From the NCBI RefSeq assembly GCF_024868665.1, contig NW_026634141.1, positions 62,001-126,000 of the forward strand: 64,000 nucleotides of DNA. Reading direction: 5' to 3'. Both the position numbers and the translations under genes were made by a program. The notes under the pieces are model-generated. The model searched no databases, was not told the DNA's origin, and worked only from the letters and a program-made list of their open reading frames with translations. Origin of the DNA: Triplophysa rosa (lineage: Eukaryota > Chordata > Actinopteri > Cypriniformes > Nemacheilidae). Positions 1 to 11,757 of the stretch are shown one piece after another; the first letter of the stretch is position 1; every line of letters starts with the position of its first letter.

Positions 1-220
1 GTGCCGTGTTTACCGGAAGTGCATGAGGAACTTTGCAAGACCTGGAACGCCCCTTCTGGCACGTTTCACGTCAAACAAAGTTCTGTCACCCTCTCTTCCC
101 TCGAGGTTGAGACAGCTGGAGGATGCGTCGGTGTCCCCAGGTGGAGTGGACGCCGCGGTGCACTCGTGCCCGTAGGTGGCGGCCACCTGGGGGGGCTCGA
201 CCTAGACTCCCGTCCAAAGC

Positions 221-814
221 ATGTGGTGTCTCGGCATCTCTGGTGTCGAGAGCTTACATTGCGGCGGACCAAGCTGCCTCCTCTCTCCACGCTATGGCTC
301 CTGCCAGGCCAGGGCGTTGAGAGAGCTCTACGAGGGTAAGACCGACCCAGCGCTTATGCAGGAACTCCGCGCCGTCACCGACCTCGCTCTACGGGCGACC
401 AAGGTGACCACGGGGTCCCTGGGTCGGACGATGTCCACACTTGTGTTCCATGAGGAACTCCTCTGGCCGATACTTGCGCAGATGAGTAACGCTGAGAAGG
501 TCCGCTTTCTCGACGTACCCGTCTCGCAAGGGGGGGCTGGTTGGTGTTACTGTGGAGGGTTCTCGACAGTAAAAAGCAGTCCTCCGTGCCGCAACTCGGC
601 CGCCTCGGCCATCGAGTCCCGTGCACTGTCTGCTTCCCAGCAGCCCTTGTCCTCTTCAACGCCCTCCAGTGGTAGGTCGGATAGGGACGGTTCCTGCCCC
701 GTCCCTCCATCTGCTGGCCCCCTCTGGGGGGCTGGCGCCCACTTACTCTCAAAAAGGAGAGTTTCCTCTCTCTCTGGGTTACCTCAGCCGCTCTCACCCT
801 CTGGACGACGGTGA
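221..814 (+). pseudogene. DIRS Gag-like ORF1 fragment (copy A)
   Basis: The open frame contains a segment (roughly 310-550) with LRELYEGKTDPALMQELR, DLALRATKVT and LLWPILAQMSNAEKVRFLD. I recognise this as the conserved C-terminal part of fish DIRS Gag proteins, which assemble the particle carrying the element RNA. The start codon is only the first ATG in a damaged frame; upstream codons before 221 are in other frames. The stretch after about 550 is low-complexity Ser/Pro and is not conserved. The same segment occurs in copy B near 28450-28690. No catalytic function is expected. Confidence 0.6.
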
Positions 815-1182
815 ACGGCAAACTCGACGTTGCGTCATGGCAAAGCGCAATGTCGAGTATAAACACCAGCCCTCAGCACTCTTAGTCAGACAGTGCGTTG
901 AGCTGCGCCTCCCCTGGCAAGGAATCCGTACTGCTAGCCATCGAACCACCCTCCGCGGGGGCGATGAAGCAGATCAACCTCTAGTCCCCTGTCACAGTTC
1001 TGGGAGCCCCCAGACTGTCAGGCGGGCTGAGGAAGACGATCCGTCTCGGCTACGCGATTCAGTTGCTACACGTCAGCCCAAGTTCCGGGACGTCCTTTTA
1101 CCTCAGGCAGAGGCAGGGATGCCCCCGTACTTCGGGCGGAGGTCGCCTCCCTTCTGGTGAAGGGAGCGATCGAGCCCGTCCC

Positions 1183-1660
1183 ACCGGCCGAGGTGTTCAG
1201 CGGGTTTTACAGCCCGTACTTCTTTGTCCCTAAGAAAGGCGGAGGGTTGCGCCCTATCTTGGGTCTGTGTGTTCTGAACAGGCACCTACACTAGCTGCCT
1301 TTCAGGATGGTCACGCAGAAGCGCATCCTGGCGTCCGTCAGGCGTCAGGACTGGTTCATGGCAATCGACCTGAAGGACGCGTACTTTCATGTCTCGATCC
1401 TCCCTCGACATCGGCCGTTCCGACGGTTCGCGTTCGAGGGACGGGCATATCAGTACAGGGTCCTCCCCTTCGGTCTGTCCCTGTCTCCACGAGTCTTTAC
1501 GAAGGTCGTGGAAGCCGCCCTCCTTCCCCGTTGGGAAGGAGGTGTACGGGTACTAACTATCTCGACGACTGGCTCAAGTTTGGGCACACTCTCGAGATCT
1601 GTGATGTACACACAGGGACCTGGTGCTCCGGCAACTAGATCGGTGGGGCCACAGGTCAAC
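1183..1660 (+). pseudogene. DIRS reverse transcriptase fragment (copy A)
   Basis: Two frames together read through the DIRS RT core. Visible blocks are FSGFYSPYFFVPKKGGGLRP near 1197, MVTQKRILASVRRQDW and MAIDLKDAYFHVSI (first catalytic Asp) near 1310-1400, FAFEGRAYQYRVLPFGLSLS near 1430-1490, and YLDDWL near 1560-1575 after a frame change. RT copies element RNA into DNA. The usual frame is interrupted by a stop after VLNRHLH and a frameshift just before YLDDWL, so it cannot give an active enzyme. Confidence 0.85.
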
Positions 1661-1789
1661 TGAGATAAGAGCAAGCTCTCCCCGGGCAGAGCATCCTCTT
1701 TCTCGGTATGGAACTCAACTCTGTCCTCACGAGCGGCCCCGCTCACCCCCAGGGGGGGGCGCGAGGACTAGCGCGCCCGGTCAATGTTG

Positions 1790-2345
1790 AACTGCCTGAG
1801 ATCAGACAGTCAGCAGTCCCCCTGTAACAAGAGGCTCCTGGGATTCATGGCATCCTCGGCGGGGGTGGCCCCCCCTCGGGTCGATGCATATACGACCGCT
1901 CCAACACTGGCGGCAGAGTCAAGTTCCTTGGAGAGCGTGGCACACCGGCAGCAGGCGTTGGTCACACGCTTTTCTGCCGACACACCCTAAGGGGTGCCGT
2001 GTGCAACGGGTAAGCAGTGTCGGGGGCTAACATGAATCGCCCGACGCCTCCTCCTCTGGAGTCAGCAGGTGATCAGCTCCCTGCGAGCCACACACATCCC
2101 AGGCGTCCTGAACCAGACAGCCGATGTGCTCTCTCGTCAGTTGACACCTTGCGGAGAGTGGCGACTCCCTCCCCGCGCAGCCGGCTCATTTGGGGGCAGT
2201 TTGGCCAGGCACAGGTGGTCCTGTTGCCTCCCCGAACTCCTCCCATGGTCCGCTTGGGTACTCCCTGTCCGAGGACCCTCGGCACGGATGCCCTTGCGCA
2301 CAGCTGGCCGCGGGACAAGCGGAAGTACGCTTCCACCCAGTGAGC
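1790..2345 (+). pseudogene. DIRS RNase H region fragment (copy A)
   Basis: Overlapping frames carry HIPGVLNQTADVLSRQL (2090-2143), the end of the RNase H-like domain of DIRS pol. It is followed by a W/R-rich linker typical of these elements (CGEWRLPPRAAGSF). The front of the domain, with the catalytic ELL and D-S-T-A-A segments visible in copy B near 30420-30530, is missing here: sequence jumps at about 1990-2030. The remnant is internally deleted and frameshifted. Confidence 0.6.
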
Positions 2346-2867
2346 CTCATTGCACAGGGCCTGTGCAAGCAAGGCCAGGGAAGAGGAGCATCAAGTGGTA
2401 CTAGTTACGCCCCTTCGGCCTAACCAGGACTTGATACTCGGAGCTGAGGCTCTGACAACAACTCCCCCCTGGCCGCTCCCCCTGGCGAACAGCTTCCCCA
2501 GGGGAAGGGGCACGTTACGGCATCCCAGGCAAAACCTGGTCTCCATGTCTGTACGGGACGAGGAGATCCTGAGTGACCCACCCCCAGTCCGGTTGGGACG
2601 TCACTCAGGCTAGGGCTTCGGCCACTGGGCGGCTATACGCCCATAGGTGGCGCCTCTTCTCGTCCTGGTGCTCTTCTCACCGAGAAGACCCGCGGAGTTG
2701 CTCGGTCGGGTACGAGCTGTCCCGTCCTCAAGAGAGCGGGGGAGTAACCTCTCCCCCTCCACACTGGTAATGTATGTAGCCGCTACGGCCGCTCATCATG
2801 ACCCAAGTGCTGGGTAGCCTCTGGGACAGCACGGCCTGGTCATTAGGTTCCTAAGGGGCGCGAGAGG

Positions 2868-3590
2868 GTGACCACCTTTCCGCGCTCCGTACCCTCTTGC
2901 AACCTAGGTGGCGGGCCCCAAGAGGCCCCACCCCCTTCGAGCCTCTCGGGATTGCTGCTCTTTCTCAGTCTTGATAAAGACGGTTTTCCGCATGGCGCTC
3001 ACCTCCAAGAGGGTAGGGGATCTGCAAGCACCCTCCGTGTCCACAGATTGCCTAGAACTCGGGGCCGGGATTCTCACGTTATCTTGAGACCCCGCCCCGG
3101 CTACGTGCCCAAGGTTCCCACCACTCTCTTGAGAGACCAGGTGGTGAACCTGCAGGCGCTCCCCACCGGGGAGGAAGACCCAACCTATCAAAGCTGTGTC
3201 CAGTACGCGCACGGCGCCTCTACTTGGACCACACGCAGAGCCCAGAAGTTCTGAGCAGCTCTTTGTCTGTTTCGGAGGTCAGCAGGAGGGCTGTCTCCAA
3301 ACAGGGGCTGGCGCACTGGATCGTGGATGCCCTCGTTAGGGCATACCAATCTCTTTTCCTGCCCGTTGGGGGTGAGGCTCACCCCTCGAGGCTGGCTCAG
3401 GGCGCCTCCCTGGCAGACATCTGCGGAGGCATACGCCTGCGGAAGCCCTTCCCCCTCTGGGGGGTGCAGTGGCGATCCCGCCTCACTTCTTTCCCCTCGG
3501 GTAAAGAACATGCATTCCATCCATCACTAAGCACCCTTCCAGCGGACAGGCTGGGCAGAGCAGCCCTGCCCCTTTAGGCCGGGGAACAGT
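2868..3590 (+). pseudogene. DIRS tyrosine recombinase fragment (copy A)
   Basis: DIRS elements integrate with a tyrosine recombinase instead of an integrase. Frames here show PTTLLRDQVVNLQALPTGEE, then LSSSLSVSEVSRRAVSKQGL and LAHWIVDALVRAYQ (about 3300-3350). The last matches the 'KQRLSHWIVEAI' block of fish DIRS recombinases. The following catalytic-helix region is degraded (ASLADICGG near 3405-3425). At least three frame changes separate the blocks. Confidence 0.6.
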
Positions 3591-4112
3591 TGAGTTATCT
3601 CCCACATAGCTCTAACCGGACCTAGTGCTCCAGACGTGGTAACCCCCCCTCCGTGGGCTGTTCCGTCTGATGTATCCTCATGAATGGTTCCCACCTTGGC
3701 AAACCATGACCTCCCCAGGTGGACTCCCACCTTGCGGTTAACTCCTGCAGTCCGCACATTCCTCCCATGAGTTCTCCCCTGATGGTGAGACCATGTGGTG
3801 TCTCCACTAATTCCTCCCTACGGTAGGTAGTGGCCTCTGCAGCGTTTTCCCCCCCAGGGGGGAATAATGCTTACCCAGTGGCCCGTACGGTGCCGGGCGG
3901 CTTCTCGCCATTTAGAGAAACAGGCCTCCGCCCGTGACGGCCGGCGTTAGGGGGCTTCCCAACTTTTTGTGGAAAGCTCTGGGTCCCCCTTCCTCTCCAC
4001 TGGAAGGTCATAATTTCGCGCTAGCGTGTTCGTCTGACTCGCCCAGGCCAGTCAACGTCGCTCCGCAGAGATTGTGAAGCGGCTCAGTGCTGTGGCGTTT
4101 TCCATAGGAACC

Positions 4113-4225
4113 CCATTCTGTCGGTTCGACACAACGTCGAGAGACCGACAGAAAGGGAACGTCTTGGTTACGGATGTAACCTCGGTTCCCTGATGGAGGG
4201 AACGAGACGTTGTGTCCCTCATGCC
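4113..4225 (+). repeat. DIRS internal complementary region (copy A)
   Basis: The segment contains GTTACGGATGTAACCTCGG and the following ~40 bases. These are the reverse complement of the element's own right tip (4440-4493, ending CCGAGGTTACATCCGTAAC). This is the classic DIRS internal complementary region, used as template for the ends during circle formation. The same arrangement recurs at 32540-32650 and 41490-41600. Confidence 0.75.
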
Positions 4226-4285
4226 ACAACACTGGCCGCCCACCCGCAGCGGTCGGGGGAGGATGCTTTAGGCTCCTCAGACCAA

Positions 4286-4493
4286 AGGTGAATGAATGAG
4301 CACGCCGGCTTCCCTCTTATACCCGGACATCCGGGGAGGAGCACCGGCATGCAAATTTCATTCGCCAATTTTCATTGGCCTTTTCTAAATACTCAGAAGA
4401 TGATAGGTTCTCAAGACAAACCCCATTCTGTCGGTTCGACACAACGTCTCGTTCCCTCCATCAGGGAACCGAGGTTACATCCGTAACCAAGAC
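4286..4493 (+). repeat. Right terminal inverted repeat of DIRS copy A
   Basis: From AAAGGTGAATGAATGAGCAC through the tip, this is the reverse complement of the left end of copy B (27190-27362). That includes the CCGGACATCCGGGGAGGAG and CATGCAAATTTCATTCGCC segments. Inverted ends of this kind are expected for DIRS elements and are absent from LTR elements. Confidence 0.75.
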
Positions 4494-7400
4494 GTTTTCA
4501 TGCCAACGACATGTCACCTATCAAACTGTGCACCACGTTTCTACTGCAGAAATTAATGTCAAATTCATATTTCAGTATCATTTATTTTATTTCCATGTAA
4601 ATTTATATTTAAACTGAGTAATATGAAATAGAATGATATAAAACACAACAGAGCTTCCTGTCATTTCCTTTTTAAAGTAGTCATATGTGATTTAGGCAAC
4701 ATAGCCTACTCTGATTATTCTAACTGTTTTTTAATCAAATGTAATATGATATAAAACACAATCCCTTATTAGAACGTATAAAATGTTTGTTCAATACGTA
4801 ATTTAAAAGCAAATAATTTAGTCAAAAGCACAAGGAAGCGCTTCAATACAAAGTTAAATCAAAAATATAAAGTTATGAAACTTAACTTTGCCCTCAGTCA
4901 AAACGATTTGACCAGGTACAAATAACAGATTTATAAGGTCGAAACTGACCTTTAGACATATGCCCAAAATGAATTATATATCATGTTTAACCGCTACAGA
5001 TATCAGACATCATAGCCAGCGGTGAGTTTCAGAAGGACTTGACGAGATGAGGCTGCGTTCAGCGGGATACATGAGCGCCGAGCACTCGGTGGTTGCGGGA
5101 GCTCACATCTCTGAAAACATCGAAGCTAATTTTTAAACAGACACCATCTTTATTAACCGACCACAGTTTTGGACTTTAAACACATACATTCTCGCCTAAA
5201 TAATGATTTAAAATACATTTAGTAACAAAATAACAATAATATTACGAACATTGTAAAACGTTCTTGCTCTATTGCCTTTGCTGCGCAATGGCGCCTTTCA
5301 AACTGCAGTAACCAGAGAAAGCTCCGCCTACTGACGACGTAGGTTTCCGAATTCGAGACCAGCAAGGTTTTGGGGCCAGTTCGGAACCAGGATCTTGGCA
5401 CCGGCCCAGGAATTTTTGGAGTGGAAAAGCGCGGCCGGTTTCCATTTGGGCTCTGGCACCGGCACCAGCCCCGGTGGAAAAGCGGTATCAGTGTGCTTTG
5501 GAAGTTCCTTTTCAGACTTATACCATATAATGAATATGATGCTTTCCTAAAGTTTGATTATTTTTGGCAAACTATTTGAAATACTGAAATGTAAAAAATA
5601 AAAGTGTTCATTTACAAAAGAACCAACATATTTTAGCTTAATAAAGTAAGACGTGTTCATAAAGGGGGTAATTTTGCAATAAAATTAATTTAACCTTGAA
5701 GGTTTTGGAGTTTGACAGTATTAATCACCATTCACTTTCTTTGTATGTAATCATTGGCCTAAAATATTATTTGTACTTTACCAAAGAAAAAAAATGTTAG
5801 TGGTAAAAATGACATGAATAAATGATTTAAGCAATTTTTTAGTCAGTCTGTATAATATTTAACAAGATTATACAGTATATGTACATTTATAGTAACATTC
5901 AAGCTGTAAAAAACTGTAAGAGGAGGTCCCCATCATTTTTTATATGACTCTTCGCATTTGATGATATTTCATTTAAATGACCATCATGGTAATGTTAATG
6001 TACATGAAAGTGTCTGATGTTACATTTTATGTTGTTTAATTATTAATGCATACCATTATTCAGTGTCAACGTTGATGTTTTGTATATTTAAGTATTAGCA
6101 ACATGAAAAGCCTATGAAAAGGTCACTTAAGATGAGCTTGGATTCATCATGTGGTTGTCCATGGTGGTATATTATAAGAATCAAAGCAGATTTATATTAC
6201 TAGTTATCATATAGAGCCGTTCATAAAATAAATAGTTGTAAATCACAGCCTAGAATATGCTAGGCCGTAATAGATAACTTTTTACAGCTGTAAAAACAGC
6301 AGATCTTGACTTTTATTATAAATATTCATATTGAGATACCTGTTGAACCAATAATAATGTATGTTGGCACCGTGACAAAGAATGGTATGCACGTAGATCT
6401 CATGAGATTTTATACTTGGAATAAAAATGAAAATACTTGGAATAAATATTCTTGGATACTTGTTTTGCCTCATGTTTCCTTGCTAGATGTTTGACAGTGG
6501 TAGGTTGAATGTTGAAAAAAGAGTCATGTCAAACAGTGGATAGGATCTTAGTTGTGGTGTTTTTGTAATCAGTGCACAGCTTAGAGAATTGATCTGGGTT
6601 AGACCTCACAAGACTGCTACAAGATAAACTGCACGAAGAGACCCATTTGTCATTCTGGATAAGAGATTGATAAAGAGGGAAGGAGGAGAGAGAGAATGTG
6701 AGCGAGTAAAAATAAGACCGAGGTGGAGAGAGGGAGAGAGAGAGACTCAACCCTGAAAACAGCCTTTGTCACTGTTATTTATCACAGTGAAAGCCTACAG
6801 CATATTCTTCTGAGGTACGAGCAGTCAGGCTGTGTCAACAGACAAATTCATTCTCTTTTATAAGACTATACTGGTCTATGATTGTAAATCTCCCAGCAAG
6901 AGGCAGATGAAAACTTCTTAAGGTTACATTTGTCACATGAAGGTTTCTGAATCCTTATTTCACAGGAGGGAAAAGAGATTTCTTGAACCAAAGCTTGCAT
7001 TCAGTACCAAGCATCAGTAATTTGAAATTACAAAATGGCAGGAGGCAAGGTGGAAGCAGGGCATGGCGAGAGAGAGATATCTCTATTTCACTCCATTAAG
7101 TATGTGTGGCATCAAAAAGATTAATGTGTTAATATACTCGGCAACGCACTATCCAGATACAGGCAATAGAACAAGCGAGACCAGAGGGCTGGAAAACTGT
7201 CTGGTAATAACGGCTGAAACCACAGAGCAAAAATGTAGTTATTGTTTAGTTACTTCAACACTATGTTTAACTGTTCTTTGTGTGTTATACATACATTTGT
7301 TGATTTTTATGGTTCACTTGTTCAAACAGTATACTGTAAAAAATGAACAGTTGGATTAACTTTAATTTACTTCAATTGGTAACACCTAAAAAAATAAGTT

Positions 7401-7790
7401 TGTCCAACTTAAAACATTAAAACATTCTGTGCCTGTGGGTGAGAAGTCCGGGGTCCCCATGAGGAAAATGTAATGTTTTATTTTTTAAATGTAAAAATGC
7501 AAAAAGATTACAAGGCATTAGGTTAGTATAAAAACAACAGTCAATGTCAAGTCCCCACGAAGATTTAAAAAATTTGTTTGTGTGTGACAATGACAATACA
7601 TTTTGTGCGTGCTCACAAGTGTACCTGAGATGCATTAAACTGCATATTGAAAAAATTGCTTGTAAAGCGTACTGCAGTGAAACATTCTTTAGTGCTTTAG
7701 TAAACAAAATAATTAGCATCTACAGACTGTAACATGATGGCTATAAATATCAGGTAAAACTGAATCATGTGAGGGACGACTTAACTAATA
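4494..7790. other. AT-rich stretch without recognised gene
   Basis: I see no coding gene here. A GC-rich island at about 5280-5490, with repeated CACCGG/CCGGTGG motifs in opposite orientation (CCGGCACCAG, CACCGGCCCAGG), looks like the end of a DNA transposon that I could not identify. Short purine tracts with GA repeats lie at about 6675-6745. The remaining open frames are short and have no recognisable domain. Confidence 0.5.
6675..6745. repeat. Degenerate GA-rich microsatellite
   Basis: Tracts of GAGAGAGA and GGAGAGAGGGAGAGAG lie between about 6675 and 6745, interrupted by AT-rich bases. The Ser/Leu-rich open frame on the minus strand (6529-6750) is a translation of this repeat and not a gene. 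Confidence 0.6.
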
Positions 7791-8398
7791 ATGAACACAG
7801 AAGACAAAATCAAACTGAAGATAACTGTGACATTACGCCCCCCCTCTGGAACGGTGCGTCCTTGTGCCGACAAGGTCCAACTGAGGAGGGAGGGTGGATG
7901 TTCAGGACTTGAAAGAGGGGCAGGCAATGGGGTGAGGTAGCAGCCCGTGGGGCCAGGGTGGTGAGGACGGTGGGAGGAGCCAGGGGGCCTTGAGCAGGAG
8001 ATGCCAAATGATGGTCCAGACACCAGCCAAGATGACAGTCCATAGTGGAGTCGCCGGAGGGAGGTACCGTGGTGAAGACGGAATGGCCGGCGACACCAGG
8101 GGGCCGAGTGATGGTGATGCTGATAGAAGAGGAGCCCAGAGATTTGGGAGTTGGGCTGGAGATGTCCTCGGCAAAAGAGTCAAAAAAGGATGTCCTCGGC
8201 AAAAGGAAAAAAAGAGTCCATTATTCTCCAGCACCCACTCCACAAAAGCGACAAATTCCTCCCAGGGACCGTTCGCTTACCTTACACTGCTCGCTCAGGC
8301 CGTGGTGGTAATAAAAACAGAGCGAGCGGTCAAATTGAATTATTATTGAACTTATAGCGAACACAGAAGACAAAACCAAACTGAAGATAACTGTGACA
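7791..8398 (-). mobile_element. LTR-retrotransposon remnant between two short direct repeats
   Basis: A ~41-bp sequence (GAACACAGAAGACAAAA...CTGTGACA) occurs in direct orientation at 7791-7832 and 8357-8398, with one mismatch. Read on the minus strand, each copy starts TGTCACAG. The inner one is preceded by a G-rich run (GAGGGGGGGCGTAA) like the polypurine tract that precedes a 3' LTR. I infer a minus-strand, internally deleted LTR element. The two LTR copies share only their first 41 bp, so at least one is truncated. The Pro/Ser-rich open frames inside are unrecognised. Confidence 0.4.
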
Positions 8399-8464
8399 CA
8401 AACAAACTCATAACCGAATTTTTTTTTTGACCACATTGGTTTTGTCCACAACTTTTACATTTCA

Positions 8465-8740
8465 ACCTTAAAGGGACAGTTCACCCAAAAATAAATTCTG
8501 TCATCATTTACCCATCCTCGAGTTGTTCCAAATCTGTATAAATGTCTTTGTTCTGATGAACACAGAGAAAGATATTTGGATGAATGCTTGTAACCAAACA
8601 GTTCGTGGACCCCATTGACTACCATAGTTGGAAAAAATTACAATGGTAGTCAAAGTGCCACAGAACTGTTTGCTTGCCTACATTCTTCAAAGTATTTTAT
8701 TTTGTGTTCAACAGAACAAAATATTTTTTTTTCTACTATG
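8465..8740. repeat. Dispersed repeat beginning with AAAGGGACAGTTCACCC
   Basis: The segment starts CTTAAAGGGACAGTTCACCC and continues with TCTGTCATCATTTACCCATC and a run ending near CAACAGAACAAAATA. I recognise this as a very common cyprinid non-autonomous repeat found thousands of times per genome. Its exact Repbase name is uncertain to me. No coding capacity is seen. Confidence 0.6.
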
Positions 8741-8821
8741 TCCTGGTGCGACAGACAGACCTCATTATAGTAATGTATGTCCAATGTGAAAAAATCCTGT
8801 TTTACAGCTGCAAAGATCCAG

Positions 8822-8829
8822 TTTGTAAC
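8822..8829. other. Target-site duplication, left copy, of hAT element
   Basis: TTTGTAAC at 8822-8829 is repeated exactly at 9773-9780. These 8-bp duplications are the insertion signature of hAT transposases. Confidence 0.85.
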
Positions 8830-9772
8830 CAGAGGTGGGTAGAGTAGCCAAAATCTTTACTCAAGTAAAAGTACAAGTAACTAGAGAAATTGTTACTCAA
8901 GTAAAAGTAAAAGTCACTATTTTAAAATTACTTGAGTAAAAGTAAAAAAGTATGCAATGAAAAAACTACTCAAGTAGCTAGTTACTTAGTTACTTTGTAT
9001 CTGATTATATAGGCCTACTACATTAAATTAATATTAACGCCAATATTTTAATATTGCATTTTAATCAATATTTTTAATTATCATAAGCAGATATCTTTGC
9101 AATATATAGAGAGACTAAAGAATAGACAAACACAGAAGAGACAAGCATTTCTGTAAATTTCATCTAGTCCTGATGTCAATGTAGTTTACACAACTTATTT
9201 AGAATAACAGACCATGTCAAACTAAAGCATGAACTAAACTCAGAGCATTTCCTAAGATGATCTAGAGCATCTGCAGTGCTCTCTTAAATGAAATACACAC
9301 TTTTGAACAAAGCTCATGTTTTCTCGGGTTGTGTCACGTGTGTGTTGTGAAACGCTCTTTCGCTACGAGGAGTGAGTAATCCTGCTTCAGATGATTCAGA
9401 TCGTGCTGCGAACTGAACAAATCATTTGAACTGATTCATTAGCCTATTCAAATGGTTTTGCCCATTGTTCAATTAATGCTTTCAAAAGAATCGACTCAAA
9501 AGAATCGATCACTCGGGAATGCCCGTAAAAAGAGACGACAACCTTGAAATAAACAACGCATTTTATAATGCATATTTTAAAATGAAGGAACGAAGGAACG
9601 TCACGCAATGTAAGTTATGTAACGAAGTAAAAGTACAGATTTTCTATTAGAAATTTACTCAAGTAAGAGTAAAAGTACACACTTTTAATTTTACTTAAAA
9701 AGTACATATTCTCCAAAATGTTACTCAAGTAAATGCAACGAAGTAAATGTAGCGCGTTACTACCCACCTCTG
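8830..9772. mobile_element. Non-autonomous hAT transposon, 943 bp
   Basis: The element begins CAGAGGTGGGTAGAG and ends CTACCCACCTCTG, giving imperfect terminal inverted repeats with the CAG start typical of hAT. It is flanked by a perfect 8-bp duplication TTTGTAAC. The sub-terminal regions are dense in the palindrome-like motif TACTCAAGTAAAAGTA in both orientations, a known feature of this fish family. No transposase frame remains, so it would need an enzyme supplied in trans. Confidence 0.88.
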
Positions 9773-9780
9773 TTTGTAAC

Positions 9781-11441
9781 AACCTCAAGTGAGATCCTTT
9801 ATAATCTGCATTTACATAAGACAACAGAGAATTCATTTACAGTAGTAGTTGTGCTGATAAGTCACTCTTCTAAGACATCTGGAAGTGGAAATGTAGCGAA
9901 TGAAGAATACTTTGTTTTCGGGTAAAATCTCTCTTAATTGATGGTGAATTAAATTTCACTCCTGGTCTTTGTTCATGCTGGTTTCTTTGTTAGAGCTGCA
10001 TTTCCAACAACTTTTTAACTAATTGTGTGTCTATTTGTTTTGTTATTGTTCACCAGACCCTATTACAGTCTATACACTTTTTATGGGACAAGGGTTTCCA
10101 AACCTCATAAGAATTTTTTGTTGTGTTTTATTTTAAGGTCCTGTTTACACCTGCCATCTGCCTCATGCTGCGAAGACTCTGTGTGGTGCTCTGTCATGCT
10201 CCTTAAATGCGCTGTGGTCATAAGGAGCTGGAATATGGATATGTAAGCAATAAGGTATGAGAGGCTGTGCTTTATTGTGAATAAATCACGGCTGAAGGGC
10301 ATTCTTAGGCATGACAGGAGAGCCTGCAACCCTTTCTGCCATGATTTATTCATGATGAAGTACTGATGTCTGAGAGGCTGTGAGCCTTGAGACTGTTGTG
10401 TACACCATGAGTTTATGGGTTTACCTTAAATGTGTGATATGAATAAATAGTGCTCATAAACGACTGTTGAAATAGTAGTATCACTTGAAACGAGTATTGC
10501 TTAATTCACGACATTATATAATTAATTACGATTATATAATATAAACAACTTGAGTTTATAGTGTAACACTGCACAATAGTTTGTTAATTGATTTCTCTCA
10601 ATATGTATAACATGCATTATATACATTTCATGCACTTGGTTAACTGATACAGATTATATAAAGTTTCACATGATATCATCTAGCTCGTTTCTCTGCAGCT
10701 TTTTCCTACAAACACGGAAATGAATAACCAAACAGTCTTTGTAACTTCAAATCATCTTTTTTTCAGGCAACTCTCCATGTCCTAAAACCTAATGTCCAAA
10801 CCTAGCTAATAAAACAATGAAGTCAGACAAGTCACTAACATTTCGTGACATACACTTTGTATAGGAAGTCATCTTCTATTATACAATTTCTACTTTCATC
10901 TAAATGTGATTGTTTTAAGTACCTCCCACAATTTCTAATCTATTACAGTAACAGCAATGAGTTGCATTAAATGAGAACCTGATAACTGCACCACTCTTGA
11001 GAATTCAAAGAGAGCATTCAAATTCATCCTGCGTTCAAAGACCTTTTACCCTCCTTTGAGACTTTAAGTGCCATCTGAGCTTGGCATCAACCCAAATCAG
11101 ACCCACTGGACTGAGCCCGCATACGCACTTGAATATGTTGTATACGCTCTGGAAAGTATGCTGCACTCACCAGAGGAAGATCATAATGAATGGTGCTCAT
11201 CAAACGAATGGTTCGAGTCTGTTGTTCCCAGCATAAGTGGCTGGTCACTTAGCAGCAAGTTTTTCCAGCAGAGAATACTGATGAGGACTTTGTTTTAATC
11301 TCCTAAATTTCTCTTCAAAAAGAGGCTCAATGGATCAAGCTTTCTGCAGACTTCAAATGCATTTTAGAGGGCAGGAGAAAGTCAAGGGTAAAGGTGTGTG
11401 GCTGTGGATGTATTCTTTAGTTCTTAATATTTGTAGCCTGT
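9781..11441. other. AT-rich stretch without recognised gene
   Basis: I see no supported gene or element. Short open frames at 10025-10246 (+) and 11068-11298 (+) have no domain I recognise and no splice or codon-bias signal that stands out. Confidence 0.45.
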
Positions 11442-11741
11442 TGTAACAAAGTTCACAGTAAGGAAGAAGGAGGCGGGAACCAACTTTTAATAACATAAAC
11501 GAACAACAAAACAAAAGTAAAGTGCCGACAGCTCCCTCACGGTCGACTGCCAGCCACACAAACATAATAAAACATAACGTAAAATCCAGGCCTGGTTCTC
11601 TCTCATCCTTCACTGCTGTCACTCCTCCTTTTATGCTTCCGGAGCTCCTCCGTGAGAGATGCGAGACCAGTGCTCATTATCACTCACGTCACCGGCCTCG
11701 CGCCGTTCCCTCACTGCCCTCGTCCCGTGCTGCTTGTCACA
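11442..11741 (-). repeat. 3' LTR of the short LTR element
   Basis: The plus-strand sequence runs from TGTAACAAAG to GCTTGTCACA, that is TG...CA on both strands, 300 bp. Blocks GGAGGCGGGAACC and CTCACGGTCGACTGCC match the reverse complement of the LTR at 18877-19207. The 12321-12435 copy matches its first ~115 bp. Confidence 0.75.
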
Positions 11742-11757
11742 TACCCCCATTGCCCCT
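11742..11757 (-). promoter_or_regulatory. Polypurine tract before the 3' LTR
   Basis: The minus strand reads GAGGGGCAATGGGGGTA directly before the 3' LTR start (TGTGACAAGC). A purine run in this place primes plus-strand DNA synthesis in LTR elements. Confidence 0.55.

Larger units (their letters stand above)
1..4493 (+). mobile_element. DIRS retrotransposon copy A, left part outside window
   Basis: This is a DIRS-type tyrosine-recombinase retrotransposon. In order it shows Gag-like sequence, reverse transcriptase with a YLDDWL box, an RNase H remnant, a tyrosine recombinase remnant, an internal complementary region and a terminal inverted repeat. The window starts inside the gag region: position 1 aligns with about 28138 of the more complete copy at 27181-32920. 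The frames are broken in many places, so the copy is dead. The right boundary near 4493 is where similarity to the other DIRS copies stops. Family assignment is from protein motifs and the characteristic end structure. Confidence 0.85.

Noticed and set aside
1..4493. LTR retrotransposon
   Set aside because: The ends are inverted, there is an internal complementary region, and the recombinase is of tyrosine type, so it is DIRS and not LTR.
7063..7359. 98-codon frame with a hydrophobic C-terminal stretch
   Set aside because: No similarity recognised, no neighbouring exon signals, and length within chance for this base composition.
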